From the NCBI RefSeq assembly GCF_002855515.1, contig NZ_PKRP01000001.1, forward strand, positions 372,001 to 436,000: a stretch of DNA of 64,000 bases, written 5' to 3'. Of this stretch, positions 54,505 through 64,000 are shown in pieces; the stretch's first letter is position 1; every line of letters starts with the position of its first letter. Below the pieces are notes generated by a model. It was not told the origin of the DNA. It was given only the letters and a program-made list of their open reading frames with translations, and ran no database searches. Origin of the DNA: Rhizobium sp. TH135 (GTDB lineage: Bacteria; Pseudomonadota; Alphaproteobacteria; Rhizobiales; Rhizobiaceae). The translations under genes were made by a program, and so were the position numbers.

Positions 54505-55536
54505 ATGAAGGGCAGCCTCTTCACATCCTCGTTTCTGCACACACTGGCGCTCTCTGCAGCCCTGGTGAGCCTCGGCTCGCCTGAAAAGCTTGAGATCGCC
54601 CCGATGGAAACACTCCCCGTCGACATCGTGCCGATCTCGGAATTCACCCAGATCCAGCAGGGCTCCAAGACGGCACCGATGGCGGAGACATCCGCCCCCG
54701 TGCCGACAAAAAAGCCGCCGATCGCCGAACCGGCTGAAAACTTCGGCGACAATGAAGTCGACCTGAAATCCCCGCCGACGCCCTCGCAGCGTCCGGTCGA
54801 GCAGGAAGTCGCGGCTGCACCGAAGAAGGTGGAAACGCCGGCACCGACGCCTGATCCGGAAATGAACGAGGTCAAGGAAGTCGTGCCCGAAGAGACGGCT
54901 CCTCCGCCGGAGCCGGAACCGAAGCCGACCGAAGAGGCCGTGCCCGAAGAGACGGTTGCCGAAGAGATCCCCCTGCCCGAGAAGGCGCCGATCCCGGCTG
55001 CCCGCCCGCAGCCAGAGATCGCCAAGCCGGCTGAAAAGAAGCCGCCGAAGCCTGACGCCAAGAAGGACACCAAGGCCCAGGAAACGGCAAAGTCGAAGCC
55101 GCAGATGGAAAGCGACTTCAACGCCGATGACGTGGCGGCCCTCCTCAACAAGACAGACGCAGCCGGCGGCGGCGCGAAACGCTCGACAGCCCCTGAAGCG
55201 CTCGGCGGCAGCACAAACACCGGCGGCTCGACGCTGAGCCAGAGCGAACTCGACGCGTTGCGCGGCATCATCCAGAACAACTGGCTGATCACGCCCGGCA
55301 TGGCCGATGCCGCCGACGTCCGCGTTCGCGTCACTTTCCGCCTCGACCAGAATGGCGAGCTCGTCGGCGAGCCCGAGGCGACCGCGACCGGCGGTTCACC
55401 GTCGGCTCAACAGGTTCTCATGAGCGGTGCCGTGCGCGCCGTTCGAAAGTCCGCCCCGTTCACCAATCTTCCCCCGGACAAATACGACGCTTGGTCTGAA
55501 GTTGTCGTCAATTTCGACCCCAGCGAACTGATGTAA
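54505..55536 (+). CDS. tolA: TolA, periplasm-spanning protein
   Basis: A 343-residue protein. A single N-terminal membrane helix (about 7-25) is followed by a long Pro/Glu/Lys/Ala-rich stalk (about 60-240) and a C-terminal TonB-like domain (from LSQSELDALRGIIQNNW to FTNLPPDKYDAWSEVVVNFDPS). It links the motor to TolB and Pal. The stalk is proline-rich and shorter than in E. coli; the low sequence similarity outside the domains is normal. It starts 11 bases after tolR. Confidence 0.93.
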   Translation: MKGSLFTSSFLHTLALSAALVSLGSPEKLEIAPMETLPVDIVPISEFTQIQQGSKTAPMAETSAPVPTKKPPIAEPAENFGDNEVDLKSPPTPSQRPVEQEVAAAPKKVETPAPTPDPEMNEVKEVVPEETAPPPEPEPKPTEEAVPEETVAEEIPLPEKAPIPAARPQPEIAKPAEKKPPKPDAKKDTKAQETAKSKPQMESDFNADDVAALLNKTDAAGGGAKRSTAPEALGGSTNTGGSTLSQSELDALRGIIQNNWLITPGMADAADVRVRVTFRLDQNGELVGEPEATATGGSPSAQQVLMSGAVRAVRKSAPFTNLPPDKYDAWSEVVVNFDPSELM

Positions 55537-55557
55537 GAGCTGAAAGGCTTGGTAAGC

Positions 55558-56862
55558 ATGAAAACTCTCCTCCTCCGCATTCTGCTGGTCTGTGCCGGCA
55601 TGGCAGGCGCCTTCGTGGCACCTGCAAACGCAGCCGTTGAAATCAACATCAACCGCGGCAACGTTCAGCCGCTGCCGATCGCGATCACCGACTTCATCTC
55701 CGCCGATGGCATCGGTGCCCAGATCTCCGCCGTGGTCGAAGCCGACCTGAAGCGTTCGGGCCTCTTCGCCCCGGTCAGCCGCGCCGCCTTCATCGAGAAG
55801 ATCTCCAATCCCGACCAGCCTCCGCGTTTCGAGGACTGGAAGGTCCTGAAGGCAGAAGCCCTCGTCGTCGGCCGCATCGTCCGCGAGCCCGACGGCCGCC
55901 TGCGCGCCGAATTCCGCCTCTGGGACACCTTTGGTGGCCAGCAGATGACGGGCCAGCAGTTCTTCACCGACCCGAAGAACTGGCGCCGCGTCGCCCACAT
56001 GATCGCCGACGCCATCTATGAGCGTATCACCGGCGAAAAGGGCTATTTCGACACCCGCATCGTCTTCGTCTCCGAAAGCGGTCCGAAGACCGACCGCAAG
56101 CGCCAGCTCGCGATAATGGACCAGGACGGCGAAAACATGCGTCCGCTGACGAGCTCGAAGGACCTCGTGCTGACCCCGCGCTTCTCGCCGAACCGCCAGG
56201 AAATCACCTACATGTCCTTCGAGGGCGACCAGCCGCGCGTCTATCTGCTGCAGCTGGAAACCGGTTCTCGTGAGGTTGTCGGCAACTTCCCCGGCATGAC
56301 GTTTGCGCCGCGCTTCTCGCCGGATGGCCAGCGGGTCATCATGAGCCTGCAGCAGGAAGGCAATGCCAACATCTACACGATGGACCTGCGCTCGCGCACC
56401 ACGACCCGCCTGACCTCGACGGCGGCCATCGATACCTCGCCATCCTACTCGCCTGATGGCAGCCAGATCGTCTTCGAAAGCGACCGTGGCGGCCGCCAGC
56501 AGCTCTACATCATGGGTGCGGACGGTTCCGGCCAGCGCCGCATCTCCTTCGGCGACGGTTCCTACTCGACCCCGGTCTGGTCTCCCCGCGGCGATCTGAT
56601 CGCCTTCACCAAGCAGTCGGGCGGCAAGTTCTCGATCGGCGTGATGAAGACGGACGGTTCGGGCGAACGCATCCTGACGACGGGCTTCCACAATGAAGGC
56701 CCGACCTGGGCACCAAACGGCCGCGTGCTGATGTTCTTCCGTCAGAACGCCGGCGCCGGCGGTCCGCAGCTCTACTCGATCGACCTCACCGGTTACAACG
56801 AGCAGCTGGTCAAGACGCCGTCCTTCGCGTCTGACCCGGCCTGGTCGCCGCTGATGGAATAG
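55558..56862 (+). CDS. tolB: TolB, periplasmic beta-propeller protein
   Basis: A 434-residue protein. A signal peptide ends near ANA (residue about 22-24). The N-terminal domain and a six-bladed beta-propeller follow, with repeats such as [48 protein letters not shown]. It binds Pal and TolA. ATG 55558 is chosen over the TTG at 55549. Confidence 0.97.
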   Translation: MKTLLLRILLVCAGMAGAFVAPANAAVEININRGNVQPLPIAITDFISADGIGAQISAVVEADLKRSGLFAPVSRAAFIEKISNPDQPPRFEDWKVLKAEALVVGRIVREPDGRLRAEFRLWDTFGGQQMTGQQFFTDPKNWRRVAHMIADAIYERITGEKGYFDTRIVFVSESGPKTDRKRQLAIMDQDGENMRPLTSSKDLVLTPRFSPNRQEITYMSFEGDQPRVYLLQLETGSREVVGNFPGMTFAPRFSPDGQRVIMSLQQEGNANIYTMDLRSRTTTRLTSTAAIDTSPSYSPDGSQIVFESDRGGRQQLYIMGADGSGQRRISFGDGSYSTPVWSPRGDLIAFTKQSGGKFSIGVMKTDGSGERILTTGFHNEGPTWAPNGRVLMFFRQNAGAGGPQLYSIDLTGYNEQLVKTPSFASDPAWSPLME

Positions 56863-56869
56863 TGATCGG

Positions 56870-56897
56870 AAAGAGGCGCATTTGCGCCTCTTTCTCG
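56870..56897 (+). terminator. Rho-independent terminator of the tolQRAB unit
   Basis: AAAGAGGCGC pairs with GCGCCTCTTT around ATTT, followed by TTCT. It separates tolB from pal. Confidence 0.85.
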
Positions 56898-56945
56898 CCG
56901 CAAACGGCCTGCAATCGCCATCTTCGACGCGTGATTTGACAGTTT

Positions 56946-56983
56946 GTTAACCATGATTGTTTGAAGCCGGTTAACCGCGATTG
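56946..56983. repeat. direct repeat upstream of pal
   Basis: GTTAACC-N2-GATTG occurs at 56946-56959 and again at 56970-56983 (24 bases apart), 45-80 bases before the pal start. A third partial copy (GGTTAAGG) follows. It could be a regulator-binding site. Confidence 0.45.
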
Positions 56984-57027
56984 GTTAAGGTCCGGCAACC
57001 CTAACAGAGAATTCAAGGAGACCGGCG

Positions 57028-57567
57028 ATGAGCCGCATTCATTCCCCGGCCACGAGCCGTCTGCAGAAAATGGCAACCAACCCGGCCATGATCGCATTTG
57101 CCGTGGCTCTTGCCCTCGCAGGCTGCGCCAACAAGAAGAACCTGCCCAACAGCGCTGGCGAACTCGGCCTCGGCGCCGGTGGCGCTGGTGCCGCAACCCC
57201 GGGCTCAGCCCAGGACTTCACCGTCAACGTCGGCGACCGCATCTTCTTCGACACCGACTCGACGTCGATCCGCGCCGACGCAGCCCAGACGCTTGACCGT
57301 CAGGCCCAGTGGCTACAGCGTTACCCGAACTACGCGATTACGATCGAAGGCCATGCCGACGAACGCGGCACCCGCGAGTACAACCTGGCCCTCGGCGCAC
57401 GCCGTGCTGCCGCCACCCGCGATTACCTCGCACAGCGCGGTGTTCCGGCTCAGCGCCTGAAGACCATTTCCTACGGCAAGGAACGTCCGGTCGCCGTCTG
57501 CGACGACATTTCCTGCTGGTCGCAGAACCGCCGCGCCGTCACCGTTCTCGGTGGCGCCGGCATGTGA
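57028..57567 (+). CDS. pal: peptidoglycan-associated lipoprotein Pal
   Basis: A 179-residue lipoprotein. The lipobox is LALAGC with the modified Cys33. The C-terminal OmpA-like domain carries the peptidoglycan-binding motif TIEGHADERGTREYNLALGARRA. It anchors the outer membrane to the cell wall and binds TolB. AAGGAGA precedes the ATG. A terminator upstream (after tolB) and the region with direct repeats suggest it has its own promoter. Confidence 0.96.
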   Translation: MSRIHSPATSRLQKMATNPAMIAFAVALALAGCANKKNLPNSAGELGLGAGGAGAATPGSAQDFTVNVGDRIFFDTDSTSIRADAAQTLDRQAQWLQRYPNYAITIEGHADERGTREYNLALGARRAAATRDYLAQRGVPAQRLKTISYGKERPVAVCDDISCWSQNRRAVTVLGGAGM

Positions 57568-57597
57568 TCCGGTCCACCCGGCAATCACCAGCACGTG

Positions 57598-57628
57598 AAG
57601 GCGGCCCCTGGGCCGCCTTTTACTTTTC
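57598..57628 (+). terminator. Rho-independent terminator of pal
   Basis: AAGGCGGCC pairs with GGCCGCCTT around CCTG, followed by TTACTTTT. It lies 30 bases past the stop. Confidence 0.85.
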
Positions 57629-57729
57629 TCCATACTTTGGCCGAACTTGGTTGCTTTTTGCAGGCAATTGGGAAAACTCCTGTCGGCGCTGGTTCGGCGC
57701 AATTCGCCGCGAAAACAGGAAAAAGGAAC

Positions 57730-58716
57730 ATGAACAAACTTGTGATGGCCGCTCTGCTTGCGACGGCCTCGCTCATGGGACTGCATGGCAACGCGAACGC
57801 GTTCCAGCTGTTTCCAAACGTCCAGTTCGGCCAGAAGACTGCGCCCGAGCATTCGCCGAAGGCCGAGGTGCATCTCGCCCAGGCAACAGACCCGACCCTG
57901 CGTGTTCAGCAGCTTGAGGAAGAGATTCGCGCCTTGAACGGTCGGATCGAGGAAATGAGCTTCCAGCTTCTCCAGATGCAGGAAACCATCCGCAAGCAGC
58001 AGGAAGACAACGAGTTCCGCTTCCAGGATCTCGAAAAGAAGAGTGGATCTCTGACCCGCCCCGTCCAGGGCGGCCAGCAACAGGATTCCGTTGCCGAGAT
58101 CATCACCGAAACACCGGACGTCGGCGCAACCGCCGACGCTTCCTCGGCCGGCCGAGCGCCGGGCACCGCGCCCGCCGAACAGACCCTCGGTTCGATCGCC
58201 CTCGACGAAAGCGGCATGCCGGTTACGGCTACGCTCAATCAGGACGCGCTCGACAATGGCTCAACCGCCCTGCCCGGCGTGACCGCACCCTCGACCACCG
58301 GTCAGGCCGCCCCCCAGCAGACTGCTTCGCTGAATTCCGAAAGCGACGTCTACCAGGTGGCCTATGCCCATGTTCTCTCCGGCGACTATTCGCTGGCCGA
58401 GAGCGAGTTCCGCGATTTCATCGCCGCCTATCCTAGCAGTGCCAAGATCGCAGACGCCAACTTCTGGCTCGGCGAGGCCCTCTACTCCCAGGGCAATTAT
58501 AACGAGGCGGCCAAGACCTTCCTCAACGCGCACCAGACTTACAACACCTCTCCCAAGGCGCCTGAAATGCTGCTGAAGCTCGGCATGTCGCTGGCTGCCC
58601 TCGACAACACAGAGACCGCCTGCGCCACACTGCGCGAAGTCTCCAAGCGCTACCCCAAGGCTTCCCGCGCCGTCGTTTCCAAGGTCGCGAGCGAACAGAA
58701 GCGCCTCGGCTGCTGA
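57730..58716 (+). CDS. cpoB: CpoB/YbgF, Tol-Pal accessory protein
   Basis: A 328-residue exported protein. It starts with a signal peptide (MNKLVMAALLATASLMGLHGNANA), then a coiled-coil segment (LRVQQLEEEIRALNGRIEEMSFQLLQMQETIRKQQED), a Ser/Thr/Ala-rich linker and a C-terminal TPR domain (DVYQVAYAHVLSGDYSLAESEFRDFIAAYP to the end). It coordinates peptidoglycan synthesis with constriction. AAAAGGAAC lies next to the ATG. The stop overlaps the tilS ATG by one base. Confidence 0.94.
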   Translation: MNKLVMAALLATASLMGLHGNANAFQLFPNVQFGQKTAPEHSPKAEVHLAQATDPTLRVQQLEEEIRALNGRIEEMSFQLLQMQETIRKQQEDNEFRFQDLEKKSGSLTRPVQGGQQQDSVAEIITETPDVGATADASSAGRAPGTAPAEQTLGSIALDESGMPVTATLNQDALDNGSTALPGVTAPSTTGQAAPQQTASLNSESDVYQVAYAHVLSGDYSLAESEFRDFIAAYPSSAKIADANFWLGEALYSQGNYNEAAKTFLNAHQTYNTSPKAPEMLLKLGMSLAALDNTETACATLREVSKRYPKASRAVVSKVASEQKRLGC

Positions 58717-60041
58717 TGGCCGCGCGCCGCGCGGCAGGTTCGCCTGTGCCCGACCTCTCGCCCGAAGCGGCGATCGAAGATTTCCTCCATGCCCTCCGCC
58801 GCCCGACGCGCCTGCTGGTCGCCATTTCCGGTGGCAGTGATTCGACCGGCCTTCTGCTTTCCCTGCAGCGCGCGATCGAGACGCAGCGCTTTCCCCATCA
58901 ACACACCCTGACGGCCGCAACCGTCGACCATGCTCTGCGCCCCGGTTCGGCCGACGAAGCGGGCGCGGTCGCCACCCTTTGCGAAACCCTTGGCATTCCC
59001 CACCGCATTGCGCGATGGTCAGACGCGAAACCTGAGCACGGTATACCCGCCGCCGCCCGCCAGGCGCGTTACCGGCTGCTCGCGAACGTAGTTGAAGCGC
59101 TCGGTGCCGATGCGATGGTGACTGGCCATACGCTCGACGACCAGATCGAAACCGTAGCCATGCGTGCCGATCGCTCGACAGAAGGCGCCCTCGGCCTCGC
59201 CGGCATGGCACCCGCTACGCTTTACGCCGGTCGCCTCTGGATCCTCCGCCCTTTTCTGCGCACACGCCGCAGCGCGATCCGCACCTATCTGGCTGGTCTC
59301 GGCCAACGCTGGATCGACGACCCCAGCAATGAGGATCCCCGTTATGAACGCATCCGCATTCGCCAATCGAGTCCGACAATCTCAGCCTCAGCAATCGACG
59401 AGGCCGGTCGCAAACGGGAGGCCCTCTCCCGCGGTGCAGCGCAGTGGCTTGAGGCTGCGGCGCAGGTCTTCACCGGTCCCGTTGTGAAGATCGAGCTTTC
59501 GAGTGATGCGACACCATCAGCCGAAGTCCGCGATCACGCACTCTCGACACTGACTGCCATTCTCGGGGGCAAACCGCACCGGCCGGCGGCCACGAGCCTT
59601 GCGCGTCTGGCCGATGCACTCGACGCTGGCAACGATTTCCGGCTCACATTGTCGGGCTGCCTGGTGCTGCGTCGGGGCAAGGACCTTTTTCTGCTGCGCG
59701 AAAGGCGCGGTTTTTTGCCGCTGTCCATGCCACCATCCGCCAGAATGGTTTGGGACGGGCGCTACCTGATCGAGAACCGCAGCGCGGGAGAAGTGACCGT
59801 CACTGCCGGACCGGCCACCGAAATCGCATCAGAACTTCCCGGAGCAGTGCGCTCTGCGCTCGCCGCAAACTGCCCGCAAGTCATTGTGGATAAAGAGCTT
59901 TCGGGAAAGATCGGCGACAGGATCACCATCGCGCCACGCCTCTCGCTCTTCGCAGACTTCATGCCCGGCTTCGACCAGCCACTCGCCGATGCTATCGCCC
60001 GCATTCTGGGCGCGGAACCGGCCCCGCCCTCACCCATTTAA
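58716..60041 (+). CDS. tilS: tRNA(Ile)-lysidine synthetase TilS
   Basis: A 441-residue enzyme. The PP-loop motif SGGSDSTG lies at residues 38-45, followed by [25 protein letters not shown] and GHTLDDQIETVAMR. It modifies C34 of the isoleucine tRNA with anticodon CAU to lysidine. Essential in most bacteria. It overlaps the cpoB end by one base and is followed 120 bases later by ftsH. Confidence 0.95.
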   Translation: MAARRAAGSPVPDLSPEAAIEDFLHALRRPTRLLVAISGGSDSTGLLLSLQRAIETQRFPHQHTLTAATVDHALRPGSADEAGAVATLCETLGIPHRIARWSDAKPEHGIPAAARQARYRLLANVVEALGADAMVTGHTLDDQIETVAMRADRSTEGALGLAGMAPATLYAGRLWILRPFLRTRRSAIRTYLAGLGQRWIDDPSNEDPRYERIRIRQSSPTISASAIDEAGRKREALSRGAAQWLEAAAQVFTGPVVKIELSSDATPSAEVRDHALSTLTAILGGKPHRPAATSLARLADALDAGNDFRLTLSGCLVLRRGKDLFLLRERRGFLPLSMPPSARMVWDGRYLIENRSAGEVTVTAGPATEIASELPGAVRSALAANCPQVIVDKELSGKIGDRITIAPRLSLFADFMPGFDQPLADAIARILGAEPAPPSPI

Positions 60042-60161
60042 GACTTATTGACGGAAAACGATCTGCGAGGGTGCGTTTGCCTTGGCAAGGATGCGCCACG
60101 ATCCTATGTTAGGAGATAATTCTGCGGGGCTCCGTCCCGCACCACAGGTTCGGGGAGTTCA

Positions 60162-62093
60162 ATGAACCCAAATTTTCGCAATTTCGCGCTCTGGGCGATC
60201 ATCGCCCTTTTGCTGATCGCGCTGTTCAGCATGTTCCAGACGTCGCCGTCGCAGACGGCCTCGAGCGAGATCCCCTATTCGCAGTTCCTGCGCGAAGTGG
60301 ACGCTGGGCGCGTTCGTGAGGTGACGGTCACAGGCAACCGCGTTCTCGGCAAATATGCCGAATCCGGCACCGCCTTCCAGACCTATGCGCCCGTCGTTGA
60401 CGACAACCTGCTCTCCAAGCTGGAAGCGGAAAACGTCATGATCGTCGCGCGTCCGGAAACCGACGGCTCCTCGGGCTTCCTGAGCTATATCGGCACGCTC
60501 CTCCCCATGCTGCTGATCCTCGGCGTCTGGCTGTTCTTCATGCGCCAGATGCAGGGAGGCTCCCGCGGCGCCATGGGCTTCGGCAAGTCGAAGGCCAAGC
60601 TGCTCACCGAAGCGCATGGCCGCGTCACGTTTGACGACGTTGCAGGCGTCGATGAAGCCAAGCAGGACCTCGAAGAAATCGTCGAATTCCTGCGCGACCC
60701 GCAGAAGTTCCAGCGCCTCGGCGGCAAGATCCCGCGCGGCGTTCTGCTTGTCGGCCCTCCGGGTACGGGTAAGACGCTGCTCGCCCGCTCGGTTGCTGGC
60801 GAAGCCAACGTCCCCTTCTTCACCATCTCCGGTTCTGACTTCGTCGAAATGTTCGTCGGCGTCGGTGCAAGCCGTGTCCGTGACATGTTCGAGCAGGCGA
60901 AGAAGAACGCGCCTTGCATCATTTTCATCGACGAAATCGACGCCGTCGGTCGCCATCGTGGTGCCGGCCTCGGCGGCGGTAACGATGAACGCGAGCAGAC
61001 GCTGAACCAGCTGCTCGTCGAAATGGACGGCTTCGAAGCGAACGAAGGCATCATCCTGATTGCCGCGACCAACCGTCCCGACGTTCTCGACCCTGCCCTT
61101 CTGCGTCCGGGCCGTTTTGACCGCCAGGTCGTCGTGCCGAACCCTGACATCATCGGCCGCGAGCGCATCCTCAAGGTCCATGCCCGCAACGTACCGCTCG
61201 CCCCGAATGTTGACCTCAAGGTCCTCGCTCGTGGCACGCCCGGCTTCTCCGGTGCGGACCTGATGAACCTCGTCAACGAAGCAGCCCTAATGGCCGCCCG
61301 CCGCAACAAGCGCGTCGTCACCATGGCCGAATTCGAAGATGCCAAGGACAAGATCATGATGGGTGCGGAACGCCGCTCCTCCGCCATGACCGAAGCCGAG
61401 AAGAAGCTGACCGCCTATCACGAAGCCGGTCACGCCATCACCGCTCTGCAGGTGCCGGCAGCCGACCCACTGCACAAGGCAACCATCATTCCGCGCGGCC
61501 GTGCACTCGGCATGGTCATGCAGCTCCCCGAGGGCGACCGCTACTCGATGAGCTACAAGTGGATGGTCTCGCGCCTCGTCATCATGATGGGCGGCCGCGT
61601 GGCTGAAGAGCTGACCTTCGGCAAGGAGAACATCACCTCGGGTGCATCCTCCGACATCGAGCAGGCCACCAAGCTTGCCCGCGCCATGGTCACCCAGTGG
61701 GGCTTCTCCGACGTCCTCGGCCAGGTCGCTTACGGCGAAAACCAGCAGGAAGTTTTCCTCGGCCACTCCGTGTCGCAGTCGAAGAACGTCTCGGAATCGA
61801 CCGCCCAGAAGATCGACATGGAAGTCCGTCGCCTCATCGACGAGGCCTATACCGAGGCCCGCCGCATCCTGACCGACCACCACGATGCTTTCGTCGCGAT
61901 CGCGGAAGGCCTGCTCGAATACGAAACGCTTTCGGGCGAAGAGATCAAGGCGCTGATCCGTGGCGAGAAGCCGTCGCGCGACAGCGGCGACGACAGCACC
62001 CCGAGCCGCGGTTCGGCCGTGCCCTCGACCGGCCGCAAGGACGCTCCGAAGGGTGGCGAAGCCGAAGGCGGTCTGGAACCCCAGCCGCACTGA
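60162..62093 (+). CDS. ftsH: ATP-dependent membrane protease FtsH
   Basis: A 643-residue AAA+ metalloprotease. Two N-terminal membrane helices (about 8-25 and 108-128) bracket the periplasmic domain. Walker A is GPPGTGKT at 198-205, Walker B is FIDEIDAVG, the second region of homology ends at GRFDRQV, and the zinc motif HEAGH is at 420-424 with a further Asp downstream. It degrades misfolded membrane proteins and, in related bacteria, RpoH. It is the gene most likely to feed back on the rpoH product in this same window. Confidence 0.98.
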   Translation: MNPNFRNFALWAIIALLLIALFSMFQTSPSQTASSEIPYSQFLREVDAGRVREVTVTGNRVLGKYAESGTAFQTYAPVVDDNLLSKLEAENVMIVARPETDGSSGFLSYIGTLLPMLLILGVWLFFMRQMQGGSRGAMGFGKSKAKLLTEAHGRVTFDDVAGVDEAKQDLEEIVEFLRDPQKFQRLGGKIPRGVLLVGPPGTGKTLLARSVAGEANVPFFTISGSDFVEMFVGVGASRVRDMFEQAKKNAPCIIFIDEIDAVGRHRGAGLGGGNDEREQTLNQLLVEMDGFEANEGIILIAATNRPDVLDPALLRPGRFDRQVVVPNPDIIGRERILKVHARNVPLAPNVDLKVLARGTPGFSGADLMNLVNEAALMAARRNKRVVTMAEFEDAKDKIMMGAERRSSAMTEAEKKLTAYHEAGHAITALQVPAADPLHKATIIPRGRALGMVMQLPEGDRYSMSYKWMVSRLVIMMGGRVAEELTFGKENITSGASSDIEQATKLARAMVTQWGFSDVLGQVAYGENQQEVFLGHSVSQSKNVSESTAQKIDMEVRRLIDEAYTEARRILTDHHDAFVAIAEGLLEYETLSGEEIKALIRGEKPSRDSGDDSTPSRGSAVPSTGRKDAPKGGEAEGGLEPQPH

Positions 62094-62114
62094 GCGCCAC
62101 AACGCTTCAAGATC

Positions 62115-62144
62115 AAGGCCACCCCAGCGGGTGGCCTTTTTCGT
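62115..62144 (+). terminator. Rho-independent terminator of ftsH
   Basis: AAGGCCACCC pairs with GGGTGGCCTT around CAGC, followed by TTTTTCGTTT. It lies 22 bases after the stop. Confidence 0.93.
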
Positions 62145-62340
62145 TTCAGATGATCCTATCAGCAGAATTTAGTGGACGACCGGATGCTCGGTAACGCCGT
62201 GTAATCGTTTTTAGCGCTATTTTACGTGTCCTTTACTGCGTTCTGTGGCATGAGCAGCCAACAAGGGATCCCCGCACGATCGCTCACGAATGATGACGTT
62301 CTGCAGCGGCCGAGATCCATAGGACTTGAAGGAACACTTG

Positions 62341-63696
62341 ATGACACGTCGTTACTTCGGCACGGACGGCATTCGCGGCCTCTCCAATCGCTTCCCCATG
62401 ACACCGGATCTCGCCATGCGGGTCGGCATCGCCGCCGGTACGATCTTCCGCCGCGGCGGCCATCGCCACCGTGTCGTGATCGGCAAGGATACGCGCCTGT
62501 CCGGCTACATGCTGGAAAACGCCATGGTCGCCGGCTTTACCGCAGCAGGCCTCGACGCCTTCGTTCTTGGCCCGATCCCGACACCCGCCGTGGCCATGCT
62601 GACACGCTCGCTGCGCTGCGACCTCGGCGTGATGATCTCGGCCTCGCACAATCCCTTCGCCGACAACGGCATCAAGCTTTTCGGCCCCGATGGCTACAAG
62701 CTCTCGGACGAGCTGGAGCTGCAGATCGAGGACATGCTGGAAAAGGACATCTACGGCCAGCTCGCAGCGCCGAACGACATCGGCCGCGCCAAGCGTATCG
62801 ACGGCGTGCATGACCGCTACGTCGAGTTCGCCAAGCGCACCCTGCCCCGCGACGTTACCCTGCATGGCCTGCGCGTCGCGATCGACTGCGCCAACGGCGC
62901 CGCCTACAAGGTGGCCCCCGCAGCCCTCTGGGAACTCGGCGCCGAAGTCGTCACCATCGGCAACGAGCCGAACGGCACCAACATCAACCTCGAATGCGGC
63001 TCGACCCACCCGGAAACGCTGCAGAAGAAGGTGCATGAAACCCGCGCCGACATCGGCATCGCGCTCGATGGCGACGCCGACCGCGTCATCATCGTCGACG
63101 AGAACGGCACCGTGATCGACGGCGATCAGCTGATGGCGGTCGTTGCCGAAACCTGGGCGCAGGACGGACTGCTGCGCGGCAATGGCATTGTCGCGACCGT
63201 CATGTCGAACCTCGGCCTGGAACGCTTCCTCAGCGACAAGGGCCTGACGCTCGCCCGCACCAAGGTCGGCGACCGCTATGTCGTCGAACACATGCGCAGC
63301 CACGACTTCAACGTCGGCGGCGAGCAGTCCGGCCATATCGTGCTCTCTGATCACGGCACCACCGGCGACGGCCTCGTGGCCGCTCTGCAGATCCTGGCCG
63401 CCGTCAAGCGTACCGGCCGGACGGTCAGCGAGCTCTGCCATCGCTTCGAGCCCGTGCCGCAGCTCCTGCGCAATGTCCGCTTCTCTGGCGGCAAGCCGCT
63501 GGAAGACGCCGTGGTCAAGCAGGCGATCGCCGATGCCGAAGCCGAACTCGCAAAGTCCGGCCGTCTGGTCATCCGCCCCTCCGGCACCGAGCCCCTGATC
63601 CGCGTCATGGCGGAAGGCGACGACCGCGAGCAGGTCGAGCGTATCGTCAACGAATTGGTTGATGTCATCGGCAGCGTGCGCAGCGCCGCCGCCTGA
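62341..63696 (+). CDS. glmM: phosphoglucosamine mutase GlmM
   Basis: A 451-residue alpha-D-phosphohexomutase. The phosphoserine is Ser102 in [12 protein letters not shown]; the metal-binding loop is DGDADR; the sugar-binding loop GGEQSGHI and phosphate-binding [12 protein letters not shown] complete the four domains. It makes glucosamine-1-phosphate for peptidoglycan and lipopolysaccharide. ATG 62341 follows AAGGAACAC; the frame starts at a TTG five codons earlier. The ftsH-glmM order is common in Alphaproteobacteria. Confidence 0.97.
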   Translation: MTRRYFGTDGIRGLSNRFPMTPDLAMRVGIAAGTIFRRGGHRHRVVIGKDTRLSGYMLENAMVAGFTAAGLDAFVLGPIPTPAVAMLTRSLRCDLGVMISASHNPFADNGIKLFGPDGYKLSDELELQIEDMLEKDIYGQLAAPNDIGRAKRIDGVHDRYVEFAKRTLPRDVTLHGLRVAIDCANGAAYKVAPAALWELGAEVVTIGNEPNGTNINLECGSTHPETLQKKVHETRADIGIALDGDADRVIIVDENGTVIDGDQLMAVVAETWAQDGLLRGNGIVATVMSNLGLERFLSDKGLTLARTKVGDRYVVEHMRSHDFNVGGEQSGHIVLSDHGTTGDGLVAALQILAAVKRTGRTVSELCHRFEPVPQLLRNVRFSGGKPLEDAVVKQAIADAEAELAKSGRLVIRPSGTEPLIRVMAEGDDREQVERIVNELVDVIGSVRSAAA

Positions 63697-63720
63697 GCCG
63701 TCGCCAAATCCCTGAAAAGC

Positions 63721-63757
63721 AATAAGCCCGGCTGCGATGCAGCCGGGCTTATTGTTT
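63721..63757. terminator. bidirectional terminator between glmM and yebC
   Basis: AATAAGCCCGGCTGC pairs perfectly with GCAGCCGGGCTTATT around GAT, followed by GTTTGTC. It serves the convergent pair. Confidence 0.9.
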
Positions 63758-63777
63758 GTCTAGATCGGCCCAGAAAA

Positions 63778-64000
63778 TCAGGCCGAAAGTTTCGCCATGA
63801 CTTCGTCGGACACTTCGAAGTTCGAGTAGACGTTCTGTACGTCGTCATCGTCTTCCAGCGTGTCGATGAGCTTCATCAGCGAGGTCGCCTTTTCTTCGTC
63901 GACTTCGATCGTGTTCTGCGGCTTCCAGATGGCCTTGACCGATTCCGCGCCACCGAGCACGGCTTCGAGCGCCTTGGACACTTCGTTCATGTCTTCGAAG
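63778..64000 (-). CDS. yebC: YebC/PmpR-family regulator, C-terminal part (5' partial)
   Basis: About 73 residues at the window's end, on the minus strand, running off the edge. They match the YebC C-terminus: [20 protein letters not shown], then [35 protein letters not shown]. The start lies beyond the window. YebC proteins help translation of difficult motifs or regulate transcription. In many bacteria it is adjacent to ruvC; here it is about 17 kb away, behind glmM. Confidence 0.9.
   Translation of the reverse strand, partial: FEDMNEVSKALEAVLGGAESVKAIWKPQNTIEVDEEKATSLMKLIDTLEDDDDVQNVYSNFEVSDEVMAKLSA

Noticed and set aside
52989..55334. 781-residue open frame on the minus strand opposite tolQ-tolR-tolA
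   Set aside because: It is a composition effect of GC-rich codon use in tolQRA. The translation is low-complexity, has no recognisable domain, and three well-supported tol genes occupy the opposite strand.
60159..62102. long minus-strand frames opposite ftsH
   Set aside because: They mirror the ftsH coding frame, have no domain signature and no ribosome binding site.

Overview
The window looks like chromosome from an alphaproteobacterium of the order Hyphomicrobiales, most likely Rhizobiaceae (Rhizobium/Agrobacterium/Sinorhizobium-like). This rests on high GC, AGGAGA-type ribosome binding sites, an rluD-like gene beside rpoH, a dctA/dctBD locus with a sigma-54 promoter, a rhizobial-type 392-residue SerC, and a ruvCAB / tol-pal / tilS / ftsH / glmM / yebC block. 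No rRNA, CRISPR array, insertion sequence or recognisable prophage is present. Most genes are core housekeeping genes, and no stretch longer than about 270 bases lacks a gene.

Region by region. 1-8.4 kb: the end of an RluA-family pseudouridine synthase, an EamA transporter, the heat-shock sigma factor rpoH, a two-gene ABC exporter, an 836-residue Ala/Glu/Pro-rich single-span membrane protein, and purA. 8.4-15 kb: a second EamA transporter, a metallophosphatase, two small envelope proteins, an aldehyde dehydrogenase with a DAO-type FAD oxidoreductase, and ung. 15-20.7 kb: a small anchored protein, a DedA protein and a GT21-like glycolipid glycosyltransferase, then a GMC dehydrogenase with a Tat-exported partner subunit, a glyoxalase and a ribbon-helix-helix protein. 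20.7-29.6 kb: the dicarboxylate uptake locus dctA-dctB-dctD with its control region, an HpaI-type aldolase, a spermidine synthase-like protein, a dipeptide epimerase and mnmA.

29.7-34 kb: a tRNA-Met(CAT) followed by a small accessory patch (DUF2971 protein and a small coiled-coil membrane protein), a ThuA plus Gfo/Idh/MocA pair, an 18-cysteine copper-storage protein and a lipoprotein transglycosylase. 34-46.6 kb: a Tim44-like protein, cydA-cydB with an unlisted 37-residue cydX-like gene, serA, serC with a leader, a ZntB-type transporter, an outer-membrane beta-barrel protein, a chemoreceptor and a luciferase-like oxidoreductase. 46.8-50.4 kb: ruvC, ruvA and ruvB, interrupted by two complete AbrB-antitoxin/PIN-toxin modules, one in each gap. 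50.4-64 kb: Nudix and DinB proteins, a membrane protein, ybgC-tolQRAB-pal-cpoB, tilS, ftsH, glmM and the end of yebC.

The most notable points are the double toxin-antitoxin interleaving of ruvCAB, with the second toxin translationally overlapping ruvB; the textbook sigma-54/DctD architecture between dctA and dctB; a copper-storage gene with a CsoR-like palindrome; an FNR/FixK-like box in a repressor-like position at cydAB; and two separate gene pairs that could together handle 3-keto sugars. All assignments come from reading the sequence; no database search was run.
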